Assembly (NCBI GenBank): GCA_021790855.1
Contig: JAJYFP010000033.1
Span: 1-7,329 of the forward strand
Direction: 5' to 3'
Origin: Actinomycetes bacterium
GTDB taxonomy: Bacteria > Actinomycetota > Acidimicrobiia > Acidimicrobiales > Acidimicrobiaceae
DNA length: 7,329 nucleotides
In this document: positions 5,417 through 7,329 of the stretch, in pieces
Numbering within the stretch: the first letter of the stretch is position 1
Layout: the number at the start of each line of letters is the position of its first letter
The notes under the pieces: generated by a model
The model's database searches: none
Seen by the model: only the letters and a program-made list of their open reading frames with translations
What the model was told of the DNA's origin: nothing
Position numbers and translations under genes: made by a program

Positions 5417-6589
5417 GTGGCTAGTTTTAGAGATCTGCTAAACGGAGTAAAGTTGCAGATAAGTGAGGTTGCCACAGAAGAAGCAGCCGAACGCTTGAGA
5501 TCGGGTTGGACCTTTGTCGATGTTCGGGAGTTTGACGAGTTTGAACAAGGGGCCGTTCCGGGGGCGGTTTTTATACCAAGAGGAAATCTGGAGCTCCAGA
5601 TCGATAACCGAGTTCCTGATAAAGATCGACCTCTAGTCGTATACTGCGCTGGTGGAGTTAGATCGGCGTTTGCAGCGAAGACGCTTAGGGATCTTGGGTA
5701 CACCAACGTGGTGTCGATGTTAGGAGGTTTTAATAAGTGGAAAGACGATGGACTGAGTTGGAGTGTACCGAAGTCGCTCACGTCTCAGCAACGCAATCGA
5801 TATAGTCGTCATCTTTTACTTCCAGAGGTTGGAGAGGAAGGTCAACTAAAGCTCTTGAACGCCAAGGTGCTGTTGCTGGGTGCAGGTGGACTTGGTTCCC
5901 CAGCAGCTCTGTACTTAGCGGCTGCCGGGGTGGGTACCTTAGGCGTAATAGATATGGACGTCGTAGACGCATCGAACCTCCAGCGCCAGGTGATTCATAA
6001 TATGGATCGCGTAGGGGAGAGGAAGGTGGACTCTGCCAAGATGAGTATTAATCTATTGAACCCTGATGTCGAGGTGAAGACGTATGACGTTCGACTCTCG
6101 GCTTCTAATATCGAAGAGATAATCTCAGGCTACGATGTAATCGTCGATGGAACCGATAACTTCCCCACTCGTTACCTTGTAAACGATGCTTCGCTCAAGG
6201 CAAACATTCCAGTCGTACACGGATCTATATTTCGATTTGAAGGATCCGTAACTGTATTTCATCCCTATGTTGGCCCCTGCTACCGGTGTTTCGTTCCGGA
6301 ACCTCCGCCACCGGAGCTTGCGCCTTCTTGTGCTGAAGCGGGAGTATTGGGCGTGTTACCAGGGATAGTAGGCTCGATACAGGCAATGGAAGCTATAAAA
6401 CTACTCCTTGGCCTTGGCCAATCCTTAGCTGGACGGTTGCTGACGTACGAGGCGTTTGACGAGACGTTTAGAACCTTCAATCTGAAGAGAGATCCTAATT
6501 GTCCAGCATGCTCACTGGATCCCGAGCAGATCTTGATCGCCGAGTACGACAATCTTTGCATGCCTCATCCGGTTCGAGCGCACGTTTGA
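5417..6589 (+). CDS. Rhodanese domain fused to a ThiF/MoeB-type sulfur-carrier adenylyltransferase
   Basis: The E1-like domain uses ATP to adenylate the C-terminal glycine of a ubiquitin-like sulfur carrier (MoaD, ThiS or CysO type), and the rhodanese domain probably supplies persulfide sulfur. The protein has 390 residues. Residues ~13-117 are the rhodanese domain, with FVDVREFDEFEQGAVPGA and the active-site loop C77-AGGVRS. Residues ~125-375 are the MoeB/ThiF domain: RYSRHLLLPEVG (128-139), nucleotide loop GAGGLGSP (155-162), NLQRQ (187-191), DGTDNFPTR (244-252), a candidate catalytic cysteine C305 in PSCAEAGVLG, and two zinc pairs C288/C291 and C362/C365. All key residues are present. The rhodanese is N-terminal, whereas MOCS3, Uba4 and actinobacterial MoeZ carry it at the C-terminus; N-terminal versions are known from other bacteria. 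The GTG start is supported by AAAGGGGA. No carrier gene is in the window, so MoeB, ThiF and MoeZ-like roles cannot be separated. Confidence 0.94.
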   Translation: MASFRDLLNGVKLQISEVATEEAAERLRSGWTFVDVREFDEFEQGAVPGAVFIPRGNLELQIDNRVPDKDRPLVVYCAGGVRSAFAAKTLRDLGYTNVVSMLGGFNKWKDDGLSWSVPKSLTSQQRNRYSRHLLLPEVGEEGQLKLLNAKVLLLGAGGLGSPAALYLAAAGVGTLGVIDMDVVDASNLQRQVIHNMDRVGERKVDSAKMSINLLNPDVEVKTYDVRLSASNIEEIISGYDVIVDGTDNFPTRYLVNDASLKANIPVVHGSIFRFEGSVTVFHPYVGPCYRCFVPEPPPPELAPSCAEAGVLGVLPGIVGSIQAMEAIKLLLGLGQSLAGRLLTYEAFDETFRTFNLKRDPNCPACSLDPEQILIAEYDNLCMPHPVRAHV

Positions 6590-6593
6590 TCGG

Positions 6594-6612
6594 CTTTGAG
6601 AGTTTCTCAAAG
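6594..6612 (+). terminator. Perfect 8-bp hairpin just after the rhodanese-E1 stop
   Basis: CTTTGAGA (6594-6601) and TCTCAAAG (6605-6612) are perfect inverted repeats around a 3-nt loop, beginning 4 nt after the TGA. The position suits a transcription terminator or a 3'-end stabilising hairpin, but there is no downstream T-tract, so an intrinsic terminator is not certain. A palindromic operator for the mutase gene is an alternative. Confidence 0.45.
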
Positions 6613-6622
6613 AAGCAGTCAA

Positions 6623-6639
6623 GAGTCCAGTTGTGACTC
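6623..6639 (+). repeat. Second inverted repeat in the mutase upstream region
   Basis: GAGTC (6623-6627) and GACTC (6635-6639) form a 5-bp stem around 7 nt, 10 bp after the larger hairpin and about 40 bp before the mutase start. It could be an operator half-site pair or chance. Confidence 0.25.
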
Positions 6640-6677
6640 GAATCAGCATTGTACTTGCGAATTGGTAGGCTTTTACC

Positions 6678-7329
6678 ATGTCCAAGGATGAAGTGCACAC
6701 TGACTCAGATATTCCGATAAAGCCTTTATATGAAGAGAGCGATCTCTCGGACTGGACTCCAGGGGTAAAACTGTCAAAACCCGGTGAGTTCCCATTCACG
6801 AGGGGAATCTATCCGAACATGTATAGGGGAAAACCTTGGACAATGAGGCAGTACGCTGGATTTGGGACGGCCGAGGCCACGAATGAAAGATTTAAGTTTC
6901 TTCTAGGTGCCGGGCAAACAGGGCTCTCCTGCGCTTTTGATCTCCCTACTCAGATGGGTTATGACTCAGATCATCCAAGAGCAGAAGGAGAAGTTGGTCG
7001 CGTAGGGGTAGCGATCAGTTCCTTAGAAGATATGAGGCTCCTTCTTTCTGGACTTCCTCTAGAAGAGGTTACGACGTCTATGACCATAAATGCGACGTCT
7101 TCTATTCTCTTACTCCTTTATCAGATAGTTGCAGAGGAGACCGGCGCTAGACCGGAAAAACTTGGTGGAACTATCCAAAACGATATATTGAAAGAGTATG
7201 TGTCTAGAGGTACATACATATATCCACCTCGTCAATCGATGAAAATCGTTACCGATATCTTCTCATACTGTAAGGAAAATCTGCCCAACTGGAATACCAT
7301 ATCTATCTCGGGCTATCACATTCGGGAGG
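6678..7329 (+). CDS. Methylmalonyl-CoA mutase large (catalytic) subunit, N-terminal part (continues beyond right edge)
   Basis: This adenosylcobalamin enzyme interconverts methylmalonyl-CoA and succinyl-CoA, linking propionate, odd-chain fatty acid and branched amino acid breakdown to the citric acid cycle. The 217 codons seen cover the start of the CoA-binding TIM barrel, with [20 protein letters not shown] (42-61), [14 protein letters not shown] (87-100), [11 protein letters not shown] (164-174) and SISGYH (209-214). Substrate-determining residues are Y59, R177 and H214, each 30 residues before Y89, R207 and H244 of the Propionibacterium shermanii enzyme. Isobutyryl-CoA mutase has Phe/Gln at the first two positions and 2-hydroxyisobutyryl-CoA mutase has Ile at the first, so methylmalonyl-CoA is the likely substrate. 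Whether the B12 domain is fused or on a separate small subunit lies outside the window. The ATG has only a weak GGTAGG (6664-6669) upstream. The gene follows the rhodanese-E1 gene by 88 bp containing two inverted repeats. Confidence 0.95.
   Translation, partial: MSKDEVHTDSDIPIKPLYEESDLSDWTPGVKLSKPGEFPFTRGIYPNMYRGKPWTMRQYAGFGTAEATNERFKFLLGAGQTGLSCAFDLPTQMGYDSDHPRAEGEVGRVGVAISSLEDMRLLLSGLPLEEVTTSMTINATSSILLLLYQIVAEETGARPEKLGGTIQNDILKEYVSRGTYIYPPRQSMKIVTDIFSYCKENLPNWNTISISGYHIRE

Noticed and set aside
5413..5781. 122-codon - strand open frame opposite the rhodanese domain
   Set aside because: It lies entirely opposite a clear rhodanese coding region and its translation is low-complexity Ser/Thr/Arg-rich.
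6512..6799. 95-codon - strand open frame across the E1-mutase gap
   Set aside because: It overlaps both flanking genes on the opposite strand and shows no domain or ribosome binding site that I could see.
6678..7329. Assignment as isobutyryl-CoA or 2-hydroxyisobutyryl-CoA mutase
   Set aside because: The positions that differ in those enzymes are Tyr (Y59) and Arg (R177) here, as in methylmalonyl-CoA mutase.

Overview
The window looks like ordinary chromosomal DNA of a bacterium with a base composition near 50% G+C by eye. The protein sequences (MetH with the DSTE-type pterin-domain motif, an actinobacterial-looking 207-aa protein, a methylmalonyl-CoA mutase) suggest a low-G+C actinobacterium, possibly an acidophilic iron-oxidiser of the Acidimicrobiia. 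That placement is an inference from remembered sequence style, not from a search. No rRNA, tRNA, CRISPR array, transposon or phage signature is visible.

Layout. Positions 1-1956 (-) hold the N-terminal 652 codons of cobalamin-dependent methionine synthase MetH; the gene runs off the left edge. After a 55-bp divergent gap comes a two-gene + strand unit: a PduO-type corrinoid adenosyltransferase (2012-2569) and an M17 leucyl aminopeptidase (2566-4005), joined by a 4-bp overlap. The aminopeptidase converges on and overlaps by 4 bp a - strand gene for a 207-aa protein of unknown function (4002-4625). From a second divergent gap three + strand genes follow: a nitroreductase-family flavoprotein (4728-5324), a two-domain protein with an N-terminal rhodanese and a ThiF/MoeB-type adenylyltransferase (5417-6589), and the start of a methylmalonyl-CoA mutase large subunit (6678-right edge). 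There is no gene-free stretch longer than about 100 bp.

How the genes fit together. Three of the seven genes concern vitamin B12: MetH uses methylcobalamin, the adenosyltransferase makes adenosylcobalamin, and methylmalonyl-CoA mutase uses adenosylcobalamin. The rhodanese-E1 protein belongs to sulfur-carrier activation (molybdopterin, thiamine or thio-cysteine pathways), but no carrier protein gene is in the window. The nitroreductase and the 207-aa protein have no assignable substrate or role.

No complete, previously undescribed system can be demonstrated here. The best candidates for a second look are the uncharacterised 207-aa protein with its divergent, repeat-bearing promoter region shared with the nitroreductase; the coupled adenosyltransferase-aminopeptidase pair; the N-terminal position of the rhodanese domain; and the inverted repeats ahead of the mutase gene.
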